The notes beneath the pieces were generated by a model, which saw only the letters and a program-made list of their open reading frames with translations, made no database searches and was not told the DNA's origin. Below, one piece after another: positions 22,612 to 30,949 of a stretch of DNA of 64,000 nt. Position numbers and translations under genes: made by a program. The stretch's first letter is position 1. Each line of letters opens with the position of its first letter. The stretch spans positions 2,728,001-2,792,000 of the forward strand of contig NZ_CP047130.1 of the NCBI RefSeq assembly GCF_009832865.1. The letters run 5' to 3'. This stretch comes from Colwellia sp. 20A7 (GTDB lineage Bacteria; Pseudomonadota; Gammaproteobacteria; Enterobacterales; Alteromonadaceae).

Positions 22612-24063
22612 ATGACAGAGATTAAAGACAAAGAAACACCATTACGAATGCTTTTACTAGGACCAGCAATAATGCTGATCACTTTATTAACCCCTTCTCC
22701 TTTTGATGGTATGTCTGCTGTAGCATGGCATACACTAGGACTAACTTTATGGATGGCAATATGGTGGATTTCTGAAGCAACCCCTGTTTCTGTTACCGCA
22801 TTTTTACCTTTAATTGTTGCACCTATTGTTGGTATAGCCCCAATTAAGTTAACAACCTCTTCTTATGCTCATCCACTAATATTTCTCTTTCTTGGTGGTT
22901 TCTTTATCTCCATTGCGATGGAACGTTGGAATTTACATAGACGAATTGCCTTAAAAGCAATGTCTTTAGCCAGTACTAAACCTAGTCACCAAATTGGTGG
23001 CTTAATGTTAGTTACTGCTTTTTTATCTATGTGGATGTCAAATACAGCAACGGCAGTAATGATGTTACCTATCGCCTTGTCTATTATTGAAATGGTAAAA
23101 CAAAAGCAAAGTGGAGAAAAACAAGAAAACTTTTCAAAAGCAATGCTTTTAGCCATTGCTTTTTCTGCCAGCATTGGTGGTTTAGCTACATTAATTGGTA
23201 CACCGCCTAATGCACTTATGGCTGCTTACTTGGCTGATAGCTATAATATTGAAATTGGTTTTGCTCAGTGGATGATTATTGGCATACCATTAACGTCTGT
23301 ACTATTAATACTATGTTGGTTAATCCTCACAAAGATATGTTACCAAGTTAACGAAGGTGAACATATTGACACACATGATATGTTTAGAACTAAATTGAAA
23401 GAGTTAGGTGTAATGAGTAAAGGCGAAAAGTTAGTACTATTTTTCTTTGCGTTTGCAGCAATCAGTTGGATATTAAGACCTTTAATAGCCAGTATTACCG
23501 GGCTTGCTATATCAGATACCGGCATAGCAATGTTTGTTGCTTTGTTACTTTTTGTTGTCCCCGTTGACCGAAAAAAAGATATTCGTATTTTAGCCTGGGA
23601 AGACACCAAGAAATTGCCTTGGGGCGTATTGTTACTTTTTGGTGGTGGCTTAGCCTTAGCAAGTTTAATTAAGCAGTCAGGTCTTGCCGACTTTATCGCA
23701 ATTCAACTTGAAGCAACGTCAAACATTCCACTTATCGCTGCTATTTTGGTTGTTACCGTTACTATATTATTCCTAACTGAGATAACCAGTAATACCGCAA
23801 CTGCGGCTAGTTTTTTACCTTTATTAGGGCCAATATCAGTTACCTTAACTGATGGACCGATGATGCTAGTAATTCCGGCAGCTTTAGCCGCTAGTTGTGC
23901 GTTTATGATGCCAGTAGCAACCCCACCCAATGCCATTGTATTTAGTTCTGGTGAGTTGCGTATTGCCGATATGGCTCGAGCGGGTTTTTGGCTTAATATC
24001 GCCGCTATATTTATGATAGTTATATTAATGTTAACGGCAGTACCTTTGGTATTTAATTTATAA
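22612..24063 (+). CDS. DASS-family sodium/dicarboxylate symporter
   Basis: 483 residues with about 11-12 membrane segments. The SLC13/DASS signatures are clear: two SNT motifs (MSNTATAVMMLPIAL near 143 and EITSNTATAASFLPLL near 390), GTPPNALMAAY near 196 and VATPPNAIVFSSG near 441. These repeats bind Na+ and the dicarboxylate. The family imports succinate, malate or fumarate with sodium. The GGGAG ribosome site lies 8-9 bases before the ATG. Control by DctBD through the sigma-54 promoter is likely. DctBD systems more often drive DctA or TRAP transporters, so the pairing with a DASS carrier is less common. Confidence 0.93.
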   Translation: MTEIKDKETPLRMLLLGPAIMLITLLTPSPFDGMSAVAWHTLGLTLWMAIWWISEATPVSVTAFLPLIVAPIVGIAPIKLTTSSYAHPLIFLFLGGFFISIAMERWNLHRRIALKAMSLASTKPSHQIGGLMLVTAFLSMWMSNTATAVMMLPIALSIIEMVKQKQSGEKQENFSKAMLLAIAFSASIGGLATLIGTPPNALMAAYLADSYNIEIGFAQWMIIGIPLTSVLLILCWLILTKICYQVNEGEHIDTHDMFRTKLKELGVMSKGEKLVLFFFAFAAISWILRPLIASITGLAISDTGIAMFVALLLFVVPVDRKKDIRILAWEDTKKLPWGVLLLFGGGLALASLIKQSGLADFIAIQLEATSNIPLIAAILVVTVTILFLTEITSNTATAASFLPLLGPISVTLTDGPMMLVIPAALAASCAFMMPVATPPNAIVFSSGELRIADMARAGFWLNIAAIFMIVILMLTAVPLVFNL

Positions 24064-24088
24064 CGTAGCCGCTATACGCTGTTTATAT

Positions 24089-24115
24089 CAATGCCAGATA
24101 ATTAGTCTGGCATTG
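24089..24115 (+). terminator. Hairpin after the DASS transporter
   Basis: A perfect 10-base inverted repeat (CAATGCCAGA and complement) with a 7-base loop, 25 bases after the stop. The T-run behind it is weak, so termination efficiency is uncertain. Confidence 0.6.
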
Positions 24116-24151
24116 ATTTACAAGCTATTCTAAAGTGTTAACATTTTAATA

Positions 24152-24228
24152 TTACTTTTTGAAACCTTACTTTTCGAAATATTATTTTTCGAAACAGCTA
24201 TTTTTTGTAACCGTTACTTTTTAAAACG
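24152..24228. repeat. Five degenerate 15-16-bp tandem units running through a gene end
   Basis: Units such as TTACTTTTTGAAACC, TTACTTTTCGAAATA and TTACTTTTTAAAACG follow each other. The last (24214-24228) is the 3' end of the dehydrogenase gene including its stop codon, so the units behind the stop look like decayed duplications of that end; read on the minus strand each ends in a TAA or TAG. Confidence 0.75.
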
Positions 24229-25077
24229 AGAAATAAGACTTGAAGTATCCCAACGATTACCACCGGCTTCTTGTATCTCTTGGTAATAACCATCAATCTG
24301 TTTAGTCGCCGTTAAATCAGCACCTAATTTTTCCGCTTCATTAAACGCGATAGCAAGATCTTTTCTTACCCAATCAACGGCAAAACCAAAGTCAAATTCG
24401 TTAGCACACATCGTTTTCCCTCGATTATCCATTTGCCAAGAGCCAGCAGCACCTTTGCCAATAGTATCAAGCAACTTATCTGTATCTAACCCTGCCTTTT
24501 TCGCAAAGTTTAAACCTTCAGCTAAACCTTGAACAGTATTAACAAAACAAATTTGATTTACCATTTTTGCTAACTGGCCTGAGCCAACAGGCCCCATTAA
24601 TTGACTAAAACGGGCAAATGTAGCCATAACAGGTTCCACTTTAGCAAAGACAGCTTCGTCACCACCAACCATAACCGTTAATATGCCATTTTCAGCGCCA
24701 GCTTGCCCACCTGAAACAGGAGCATCTAAAAAGTATTGCCCATTTTTTTCAGCAATAGCAGCAAGCTCTACTGCAATTTCTGCAGATGCCGTTGTATGAT
24801 CAACTAAAATACTGCCACTAGGCATACCGGCTAATATCCCCTGCTCACCTAGAACAACTTGTTTTAAGTCATCATCATTTCCAACACAACAAAACACAAT
24901 ATCACAATCATTAGCAGCTTCAGCTGGTGTTTGTGCGAAAGCGCCTGAAAATTCTGCCTGCCATTTTTTAGCTTTTTCTGTTGTACGGTTATATACGCAA
25001 ACGTCATAACCCGCTTTTTGTAAATGCCCTGCCATTGGGTATCCCATTACACCTAACCCAATAAATGCTACTTTCAT
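24214..25077 (-). CDS. NAD(P)-dependent beta-hydroxyacid dehydrogenase (3-hydroxyisobutyrate dehydrogenase family)
   Basis: 287 residues from the ATG at 25077, which has AGGA 8 bases upstream; the frame is open further but has no ribosome site. It begins MKVAFIGLGVMGYPMAGHL, the family Rossmann signature. The substrate motif DAPVSGGQAGAENG lies near 120, and the catalytic Lys region GSGQLAKMVNQ near 170. Enzymes of this family oxidise 3-hydroxyisobutyrate, tartronate semialdehyde or related compounds (MmsB, GarR, GlyR types). Which one this is cannot be told from sequence alone, and there is no pathway context beside it. Confidence 0.9.
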   Translation of the reverse strand: MKVAFIGLGVMGYPMAGHLQKAGYDVCVYNRTTEKAKKWQAEFSGAFAQTPAEAANDCDIVFCCVGNDDDLKQVVLGEQGILAGMPSGSILVDHTTASAEIAVELAAIAEKNGQYFLDAPVSGGQAGAENGILTVMVGGDEAVFAKVEPVMATFARFSQLMGPVGSGQLAKMVNQICFVNTVQGLAEGLNFAKKAGLDTDKLLDTIGKGAAGSWQMDNRGKTMCANEFDFGFAVDWVRKDLAIAFNEAEKLGADLTATKQIDGYYQEIQEAGGNRWDTSSLISRFKK

Positions 25078-25139
25078 AATACTCATCCTAATTGTGTTGC
25101 GCTGACTTATCAAAAATTAACAAAGTGTTTAATACTACT

Positions 25140-25511
25140 TTACGATGAGGGTATAAGCGCTAAAGCAATAGTGTCAAATTTAATCCCTTGCCAACCTGTT
25201 TTGATAAAATTTCTAATATTACCGTGATCATCACCAAGTGGATTTTCCAACACATCTTCACGATAATACCGACCAAAACACGCTAACGTTTGTTGTTGGT
25301 TTAGTTCATTTAATTGCGCAAAATAAAATATTTTACATGAGCCTTCATTAGTACCTGCCTCATTGACAAGTTCGCCATTAATAAAAGATGTCGGTTGATA
25401 ATGATAGTTATCTTTAATTATTTGCATCACTTGCTCAAACGCTACACTTTTTTCATCTTGCTTAATCTGTGTAAGTAATGTCGTTAAAGTATTTGTATTA
25501 TTTTCTTGCAT
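25140..25511 (-). CDS. HopJ-like protein (type III effector HopJ family)
   Basis: 123 residues from the ATG at 25511; the frame extends upstream into the neighbouring gene. Conserved family features are FEQVMQIIKDNYHY, INGELVNEAGTNEGSCKI and ALACFG/YYREDVL-like segments, then DDHGNIRNF and GWQGIKF. The HopJ name comes from a Pseudomonas effector, but the family is widespread in free-living marine bacteria without type III secretion, so an effector role is unlikely. It follows the DUF2999 gene by 7 bases and is probably co-transcribed. Molecular function unknown. Confidence 0.8.
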   Translation of the reverse strand: MQENNTNTLTTLLTQIKQDEKSVAFEQVMQIIKDNYHYQPTSFINGELVNEAGTNEGSCKIFYFAQLNELNQQQTLACFGRYYREDVLENPLGDDHGNIRNFIKTGWQGIKFDTIALALIPSS

Positions 25512-25518
25512 GATGATC

Positions 25519-25776
25519 TTATAAACCTTCTTTAAGTTTAGCTTTCGCCGCTTCAACTTTTGAAAAGTCTAAACCTAGCTCTTCTACGGCCTCTTGAATC
25601 AAGTTTGGTTGAGTCATCACAACACCCATAATGGCTTGTAATTTTTCAGGTGGGATGCCTAATTGTTGAATAATCCCCATCGCCATTAAAGGATTTTCTG
25701 TTAACGCTTCAAAAAGTTCATTGATTTTTTCTTCACTAACATTTTCTTCTTTTAACATTTGAATAATTGGATTCAT
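25519..25776 (-). CDS. Small DUF2999-type protein
   Basis: 85 residues, all helical in appearance and acidic, with no membrane segment. NPIIQMLKEENVSEE, LTENPLMAMGIIQQLGIPPEKLQ and AVEELGLDF are recognisable as the DUF2999 family of marine gammaproteobacteria (family name from memory). It is the first of a two-gene unit with the HopJ-like gene. Function unknown. Confidence 0.7.
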   Translation of the reverse strand: MNPIIQMLKEENVSEEKINELFEALTENPLMAMGIIQQLGIPPEKLQAIMGVVMTQPNLIQEAVEELGLDFSKVEAAKAKLKEGL

Positions 25777-25865
25777 TTTTATTTCCGACTTTGGTTAAGG
25801 TAATTAATTTTTATGGTTGAAGTTTACCCTTTTTTGCTATCAAAATAAAAACAATGTACAGTGTG

Positions 25866-25880
25866 TAAAATTAAATTGTA
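25866..25880. promoter_or_regulatory. Likely OhrR operator before the peroxidase gene
   Basis: TAAAATTAAATTGTA differs by one base from the inverted repeat TACAATTAAATTGTA known for Bacillus OhrR. It lies 55 bases before the peroxidase start, within promoter distance, and an OhrR-type gene lies in the same unit. Confidence 0.6.
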
Positions 25881-25935
25881 CACAACTTAACTTGTCATTA
25901 AATAACTAATAATAAAATAAGCCTAAGGAATAAAC

Positions 25936-26418
25936 ATGAATAACGATATATACCAATTTTCGGCTAACAATAATTCGGGCGAAGCAGTTCAATTATCAAC
26001 TTATAAAAATAAAGTTATGTTAATTGTGAATACAGCAAGTGATTGTGGGTTTACCCCGCAATATAAAGGCTTACAAGATCTTTATGAAAAACACCAATCG
26101 CAAGGATTAGAAATACTCGCCTTCCCATGCAATCAATTTAAACAACAAGAACAAGGTGATGACGCTGCAATAAAACAGTTTTGTGATTTACGTTTTAACA
26201 TTAAGTTTCCTTTGTTTAGCAAAATTGATGTTAATGGCGACAATGCCCATCCATTATTTAACTTTTTAAAATCAGAAGCTCCTGGAATAATGGGCTCTAC
26301 GGGTATTAAATGGAATTTCACTAAATTTCTAGTAAATAAAGAAGGTAATGTTGTTAAACGTTATGCATCAACAACAAAGCCTGAAGCAATAGAAGCTGAT
26401 ATTGAAAAGCTTTTATAA
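25936..26418 (+). CDS. Glutathione peroxidase family thiol peroxidase
   Basis: 160 residues. The peroxidatic Cys is C37 in NTASDCGFTPQY (Cys instead of selenocysteine), and the partners are Gln in FPCNQF, Trp in KWNFTKF and the Asn of WNF. The second Cys in FPCNQF is typical of bacterial and plant forms that usually prefer thioredoxin to glutathione as reductant. It reduces hydrogen and organic peroxides in the cytoplasm. AAGGA lies about 8 bases before the ATG. The OhrR-type regulator follows 17 bases later, and a matching operator precedes it, suggesting peroxide-inducible, self-contained control. Confidence 0.95.
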   Translation: MNNDIYQFSANNNSGEAVQLSTYKNKVMLIVNTASDCGFTPQYKGLQDLYEKHQSQGLEILAFPCNQFKQQEQGDDAAIKQFCDLRFNIKFPLFSKIDVNGDNAHPLFNFLKSEAPGIMGSTGIKWNFTKFLVNKEGNVVKRYASTTKPEAIEADIEKLL

Positions 26419-26435
26419 ACACTAGGTAGTAATTT

Positions 26436-26921
26436 ATGAGTGATGATGAAAGTTTAAAACTAGAAAATCAATTTTGCTTTCGGCTTTATAGCCTAACCAA
26501 GCTAATGAACCGACAGTATAGCCCGGTATTAAAAAAACTAGGGCTAACGTACTCGCAGTATTTAGTGATGTTAGTTTTATGGGAGACTAACAATACTAAA
26601 GCGTCTACTTCAGTTAAACAGCTAGGTGAAAAACTAGATTTAGACTCAGGTACCTTGTCACCATTATTAAAACGCTTAGAGAAACAAAACCTAGTAACGC
26701 GTGTTCGTAATAAAACTGATGAACGCAGTGTTGAAATAAAGCTAACTAACGTTGGTTGTGAATTAAAAATAAAAGCCAAAGATATTCCTGCGGAAATGTT
26801 TTCTGTTACCGGAATGTCGCTAGAAGCGTTGCAATTAATGAATAAACAACTCGATAATTTATTAATGGTTATGAACAAAAATGATATTAACCACACAAGA
26901 ATATTATGTCCTACTGAATAG
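26436..26921 (+). CDS. ohrR: OhrR-type MarR-family peroxide sensor/repressor
   Basis: 161 residues with the winged-helix of MarR proteins (VKQLGEKLDLDSGTLSPLLKRLEKQNLVTRVRNKTDERSV). LENQFCFRLYSLTKLMNRQY at the N-terminus and GLTYSQYLVMLVLWE match OhrR closely. The reactive Cys is C14, the position oxidised by organic hydroperoxides in one-Cys and two-Cys OhrR proteins; another Cys near 109 and one near the end could form the disulphide. It probably represses the upstream peroxidase gene and itself. OhrR normally accompanies ohr, which is absent here. Confidence 0.85.
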   Translation: MSDDESLKLENQFCFRLYSLTKLMNRQYSPVLKKLGLTYSQYLVMLVLWETNNTKASTSVKQLGEKLDLDSGTLSPLLKRLEKQNLVTRVRNKTDERSVEIKLTNVGCELKIKAKDIPAEMFSVTGMSLEALQLMNKQLDNLLMVMNKNDINHTRILCPTE

Positions 26922-27101
26922 GTAAATTTAAACTCATAACGGAAATTTTAAATGTTATGTTACTAAAAGTGACCTATCTCACCTGAATAAAACACTTTGT
27001 TCAGTTCAAAATAGATCCTAGCCATACTTTAAAGTAGGCAATTAACGTTAGACATTTTTATAATGTAAATCTTCCTTAAGACTTTATTCACATTTAGCGT
27101 A

Positions 27102-28037
27102 CTAGATTAGCTTTTTTCCTGCACGCCAAACGAGGATAAAAAACATCACGAGATAAATTGGTGTTTCAACAAAGGTGTCATAAGTGAGCCACTGATCTTC
27201 GGTTAATTGACTTGCAACACTAAAATTCAACCCTGCCATACATAGACCGATCACAGCTAAACCTAAGACAAAATATTTATGTTGAATCGGAGAATTTAAG
27301 TATCTCTCAAAACGAGCGCCAAAGTAACCACCTTTATTAAGCACTCCATCTATTATAAGGGCTGACGCACTGATTACCCCCATAAATGTCCCCTTGAGTT
27401 GAACTAAATACTCACTTTGAAAAACAATGGAGAATATTGCTGATATTAAAAGCATTATCGTGCCGAAGACTGCGAACCCACCGAGTAAATCGACTTTAAC
27501 AAAGCGCTGGATAACCACAAGTGACAACCCTAAGAACACACCTGTGAATGCAGCTATGGTTAAGTCTCCGGTTACTTTTGCTACTATAAAAAATGCGGCG
27601 CCCGTGCCTATATCAGCGAGAATAGAAGGTTTGTTTTTTTGCCATTTTTCATTTTGAAGATCTCTTTTATCATTTGCCTCTATTGAATTGTGAGAAACAC
27701 CTAAGTTTTTAAGTTTTTTAGTTGCAAAGTGAATGTCTCTGCCAGGGTGACTTTCGTAAATTAAGTTGTTATCTTCCCTAACTTCGATACCGACATTCAA
27801 CCAACTAAAATAGCCAACTGAAACGAATAACGCTTTAGTTTGATTATTTGGTTGACTGGTAGGTTGAAACTTATGTTCAACCACTTTGAAGTCACCATCA
27901 AATAAATGTGAACATTTATCTACCAATGTTCCATTATAAAAAAGCTCTGACGTATAACTTTTAAATGAAAAGGAGTACCTCACTTCATAATCGTTCCCGT
28001 CATATTGAAAAGGTCTTTTAAAGGTCCATAAACGCAT
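27102..28037 (-). CDS. Membrane protein with soluble N-terminal domain and YciB-like C-terminal half
   Basis: 311 residues. Residues ~1-125 are soluble and beta-rich (WTFKRPFQYDGNDYEVRYSF). From ~137 on there are six or so membrane segments, starting KPSILADIGTGAAFF. The segment YLVQLKGTFMGV...ALIIDGVLNKG...FGARFERYL resembles YciB/IspZ, an inner-membrane septation-associated family. The start at 28037 is preferred because AGGA lies 5 bases upstream; ATG 28043 overlaps that site. The fused N-terminal domain is not recognised. Function unknown; the YciB relation is an inference from a few motifs. Confidence 0.6.
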   Translation of the reverse strand: MRLWTFKRPFQYDGNDYEVRYSFSFKSYTSELFYNGTLVDKCSHLFDGDFKVVEHKFQPTSQPNNQTKALFVSVGYFSWLNVGIEVREDNNLIYESHPGRDIHFATKKLKNLGVSHNSIEANDKRDLQNEKWQKNKPSILADIGTGAAFFIVAKVTGDLTIAAFTGVFLGLSLVVIQRFVKVDLLGGFAVFGTIMLLISAIFSIVFQSEYLVQLKGTFMGVISASALIIDGVLNKGGYFGARFERYLNSPIQHKYFVLGLAVIGLCMAGLNFSVASQLTEDQWLTYDTFVETPIYLVMFFILVWRAGKKLI

Positions 28038-28804
28038 AGTCATCCTGATTGTTCCTATTTTTAATATTTATAACTTTGCTAACGTCATTCGAATATATGT
28101 TCGTCTTTTCTTCATAATTGACTTTACACTTTAGAAAGACAGTTTATTTTTACGACACAAGCGTTTAAAAATGCCTGGGTATCGATGATGTCCTCTTAAC
28201 GCTTAACACTTGTGCATGTGCATGTGCAAGCATAAGTAATAAACATTCCATAACTTTTATTTAATTAATATCCCATAATAACAGGCTGTTAGGAAAGATA
28301 AATTTAAAATTATTGTGATAACTGGGATCTTACTAAAAAGTATCAACTCCCCCCTTCTCTTGTAAATAAGTGTAGTGCCTTCAATTTTATCGGGTGCAGA
28401 TTAAATGACAAATTTTACAGTTAATAACTTTACGGAGTATAATGATTTTTCGGATATCCAGCCATAAACCTGAGCGTTATTTTTGGCCACTCAAAGCCTG
28501 AAGCTAACCCAGTACAAATTGAAGTAGTCCCTAAAGCACTATATAAAAGTTTAAATGACATTAGTTTCTTCTACATTCATAAAAATATACAAAAAGCCCA
28601 TTTTTTACTGTGATAATTTTGTGTACTTTTTATCAGTACTTTAAGCAACTAAATTTATTTAATTAATGCTTTATAGTGGAAATAATAACATTTAAATAAA
28701 ACCTATTTCATATGACAAGCGGTCACTTTCTTATGTGGGTTGGTATTACATCATCATACAATACTGATAAGTAGTTTTTTGTTAAACAATAAAAAGAGAA
28801 ACCT
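28038..28804. other. Intergenic region without a convincing gene
   Basis: About 760 bases between divergent genes. Only a short coding-like stretch near 28490-28615 (about 40 codons without a start) was seen. No terminator or repeat of note. Confidence 0.5.
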
Positions 28805-30697
28805 ATGTTAGAAATGGCAGTCATTTATTTAGCCGCAGCCATAGTCGCTGTCCCCATTGCCAAACGTTTAGGCTTAGGCTCTGTGCTTGGCTATCTCATT
28901 GCTGGCATTATCATTGGCCCTTTTGCTTTTGGACTTGTTGGCGACCAAACCGATGTTATGCATTTTGCAGAGTTTGGTGTAGTTATGATGTTATTTTTAG
29001 TCGGTTTAGAGCTACAACCCTCAAGACTATGGAAGTTGAGACACTCCATTATGGGCTTAGGTGGGTTACAAGTTTTACTAACTAGCGCACTGTTTTTTGC
29101 TATTGGTTATTTTATATTAAATTTACGTTGGGAAACGTCATTAGCCATAGGGCTTATGTTGGCATTATCATCTACGGCTATTGTGGTACAAACCTTAACC
29201 GAAAAATGTTGGATAAAACAAGAAGCAGGCCAAAACGCCTTCTCTGTACTGTTATTTCAAGATATAGCCGTTATTCCAATTCTCGCTTTATTACCACTGC
29301 TCGCTTTTACACAAATGGGCAACGTTGACGTTGCATTAAGTCATGAAAATTTAATTGACCACCTGCCTGTTTACACACAAGTTTTAATATCACTAGCGAC
29401 TATTGCTGCCATAGTATTTGCAGGAAAATACATTTCGACACCACTATTTCGCTATATAGCAGAGACACGTTTACGTGAGCTATTTACTCTTTTCGCTTTG
29501 TTTTTAGTCATTGTTATTGCTGTCATTATGCAAAAAATTGGTTTGTCTTCTGCTTTAGGCACATTTTTAGCCGGTGTTGTCTTAGCGGAAAGTGAATTTA
29601 GACATGAATTAGAAGTAGATATCGAACCCTTTAAAGGTTTATTACTTGGCTTATTTTTTATCACCGTTGGCGCATCAATTGATTTCCCATTATTAATAGC
29701 ACAGTTTAGTCATGTTATGATATTTGTCGTTGGGCTAATTGCCATTAAAGCGCTAGTTTTATATACCCTTGCTTACGTTTTTAAAATTAGAAGCAAACAA
29801 CAATTACTGTTCACTCTGGCATTAGCACAAGGTGGTGAGTTTGCTTTTGTATTGTTATCGCTAACCAGTACACTACAAATTCTCAGCGTAGAACAAACCA
29901 AACTAACCACTTTGGTTGTCGCTATATCAATGCTAATAGCTCCGTTGTTATTGATGTTTTATGACAAAGTTATCAACCTCGAAGACAAGCCACAAAAATC
30001 GTTCGACAAGCCAGAGGAAATAGAAGCCACTAAAAATGTTATCATTGCCGGCTACGGCCGTTTTGGTCAAGTTATTGGTCGTTTATTAACAGCACAGGGC
30101 TATCACTTATCAGTTCTTGACCATAGCCCTAGCCAAATAGAATTATTAAGACGTTTTGGTCATAAAGTATTTTATGGTGACGCTGCACGTTTAGATTTAC
30201 TAAGAGCTTCAGGCGTAAATGAAGCGCAATTATTGATTATTGCCATTGATGATGCAGACAAAGTGCTTCAAATAGCAACAATGGCAAAAAAATACTACCC
30301 TCACTTAAAAATTGCCGCACGAGCAATTGATCGTCGTCATGCTTATCAATTAATGAATCTTGGCATTGATACATTTAAGCGTGAAACTTTTGACTCAGCG
30401 CTTAACTTAGGTGTAGAAGCCCTCACCCTATTAGGTAATGATCGGGCCGATGCCAAACGAGCCGGCGAGATATTTGCTCAACATGACAATAAATCATTAT
30501 CTGAACTAACTGACTTATGGAGTGATGAACATCGTTATAGCATCGCTGTAAAACAACGCACTGAAGATTTAAAAAGAATATTAAACAACGATAAATCAGA
30601 ACAGGATAAATTAAATACTCGTCGTAAAAATAAGGGTACCTCTTGTGATGACACAGAAGAAAATAATCCAACAACTCCGGTGAACACCTCTAATTAA
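28805..30697 (+). CDS. Kef-type monovalent cation:proton antiporter (CPA2) with RCK domain
   Basis: 630 residues. Residues 1-385 form about 12 membrane segments with the Kef signature LGYLIAGIIIGPFAFGL, and QDIAVIPILALLPLL. AESEFRHELEVDIEPFKGLLLGLFF corresponds to the regulatory HELE loop of KefC. An RCK/TrkA-N domain follows (~407-525; IIAGYGRFGQVIGRLL binds nucleotide). Length and order equal KefB/KefC, glutathione-gated potassium efflux systems that acidify the cell on electrophile stress. The KefF/KefG ancillary subunit gene is not adjacent. KefB versus KefC is not decided. Confidence 0.9.
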   Translation: MLEMAVIYLAAAIVAVPIAKRLGLGSVLGYLIAGIIIGPFAFGLVGDQTDVMHFAEFGVVMMLFLVGLELQPSRLWKLRHSIMGLGGLQVLLTSALFFAIGYFILNLRWETSLAIGLMLALSSTAIVVQTLTEKCWIKQEAGQNAFSVLLFQDIAVIPILALLPLLAFTQMGNVDVALSHENLIDHLPVYTQVLISLATIAAIVFAGKYISTPLFRYIAETRLRELFTLFALFLVIVIAVIMQKIGLSSALGTFLAGVVLAESEFRHELEVDIEPFKGLLLGLFFITVGASIDFPLLIAQFSHVMIFVVGLIAIKALVLYTLAYVFKIRSKQQLLFTLALAQGGEFAFVLLSLTSTLQILSVEQTKLTTLVVAISMLIAPLLLMFYDKVINLEDKPQKSFDKPEEIEATKNVIIAGYGRFGQVIGRLLTAQGYHLSVLDHSPSQIELLRRFGHKVFYGDAARLDLLRASGVNEAQLLIIAIDDADKVLQIATMAKKYYPHLKIAARAIDRRHAYQLMNLGIDTFKRETFDSALNLGVEALTLLGNDRADAKRAGEIFAQHDNKSLSELTDLWSDEHRYSIAVKQRTEDLKRILNNDKSEQDKLNTRRKNKGTSCDDTEENNPTTPVNTSN

Positions 30698-30802
30698 GTA
30701 CGTAAAAAATATAGGTAAGTTTTAGGTGTATTTAAACGTTACCTATATTAATTTTAAGATGAAACCAAGAAATAAATAAACGTTCACTATTCCGTTTTTA
30801 AA

Positions 30803-30826
30803 GGCCGCTGCTCTGACAGAGCGGTC
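30803..30826 (+). terminator. Hairpin after the Kef antiporter
   Basis: GGCCGCT pairs with AGCGGTC (one G-U) across a 10-base loop about 105 bases after the stop. No strong T-run follows, so the role as terminator is tentative. Confidence 0.45.
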
Positions 30827-30949
30827 GTTAACATTAATGATTTTTTGAAGTATGTTGGTATTCAGATGGCTTAATATTATTTTAAGTTGTATTCCCAAAA
30901 GACGGTATATAAGTATTATTGTAGTGTTTCATTCGTTTGTAGTGGTCAA

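Noticed and set aside
26486..26896. Minus-strand open frame of 136 codons within ohrR
   Set aside because: Shadow of the clearly conserved OhrR coding sequence.
28490..28615. Open stretch of about 40 codons upstream of the Kef gene
   Set aside because: No start codon or ribosome site, no family likeness; AT-rich chance frame is as likely.
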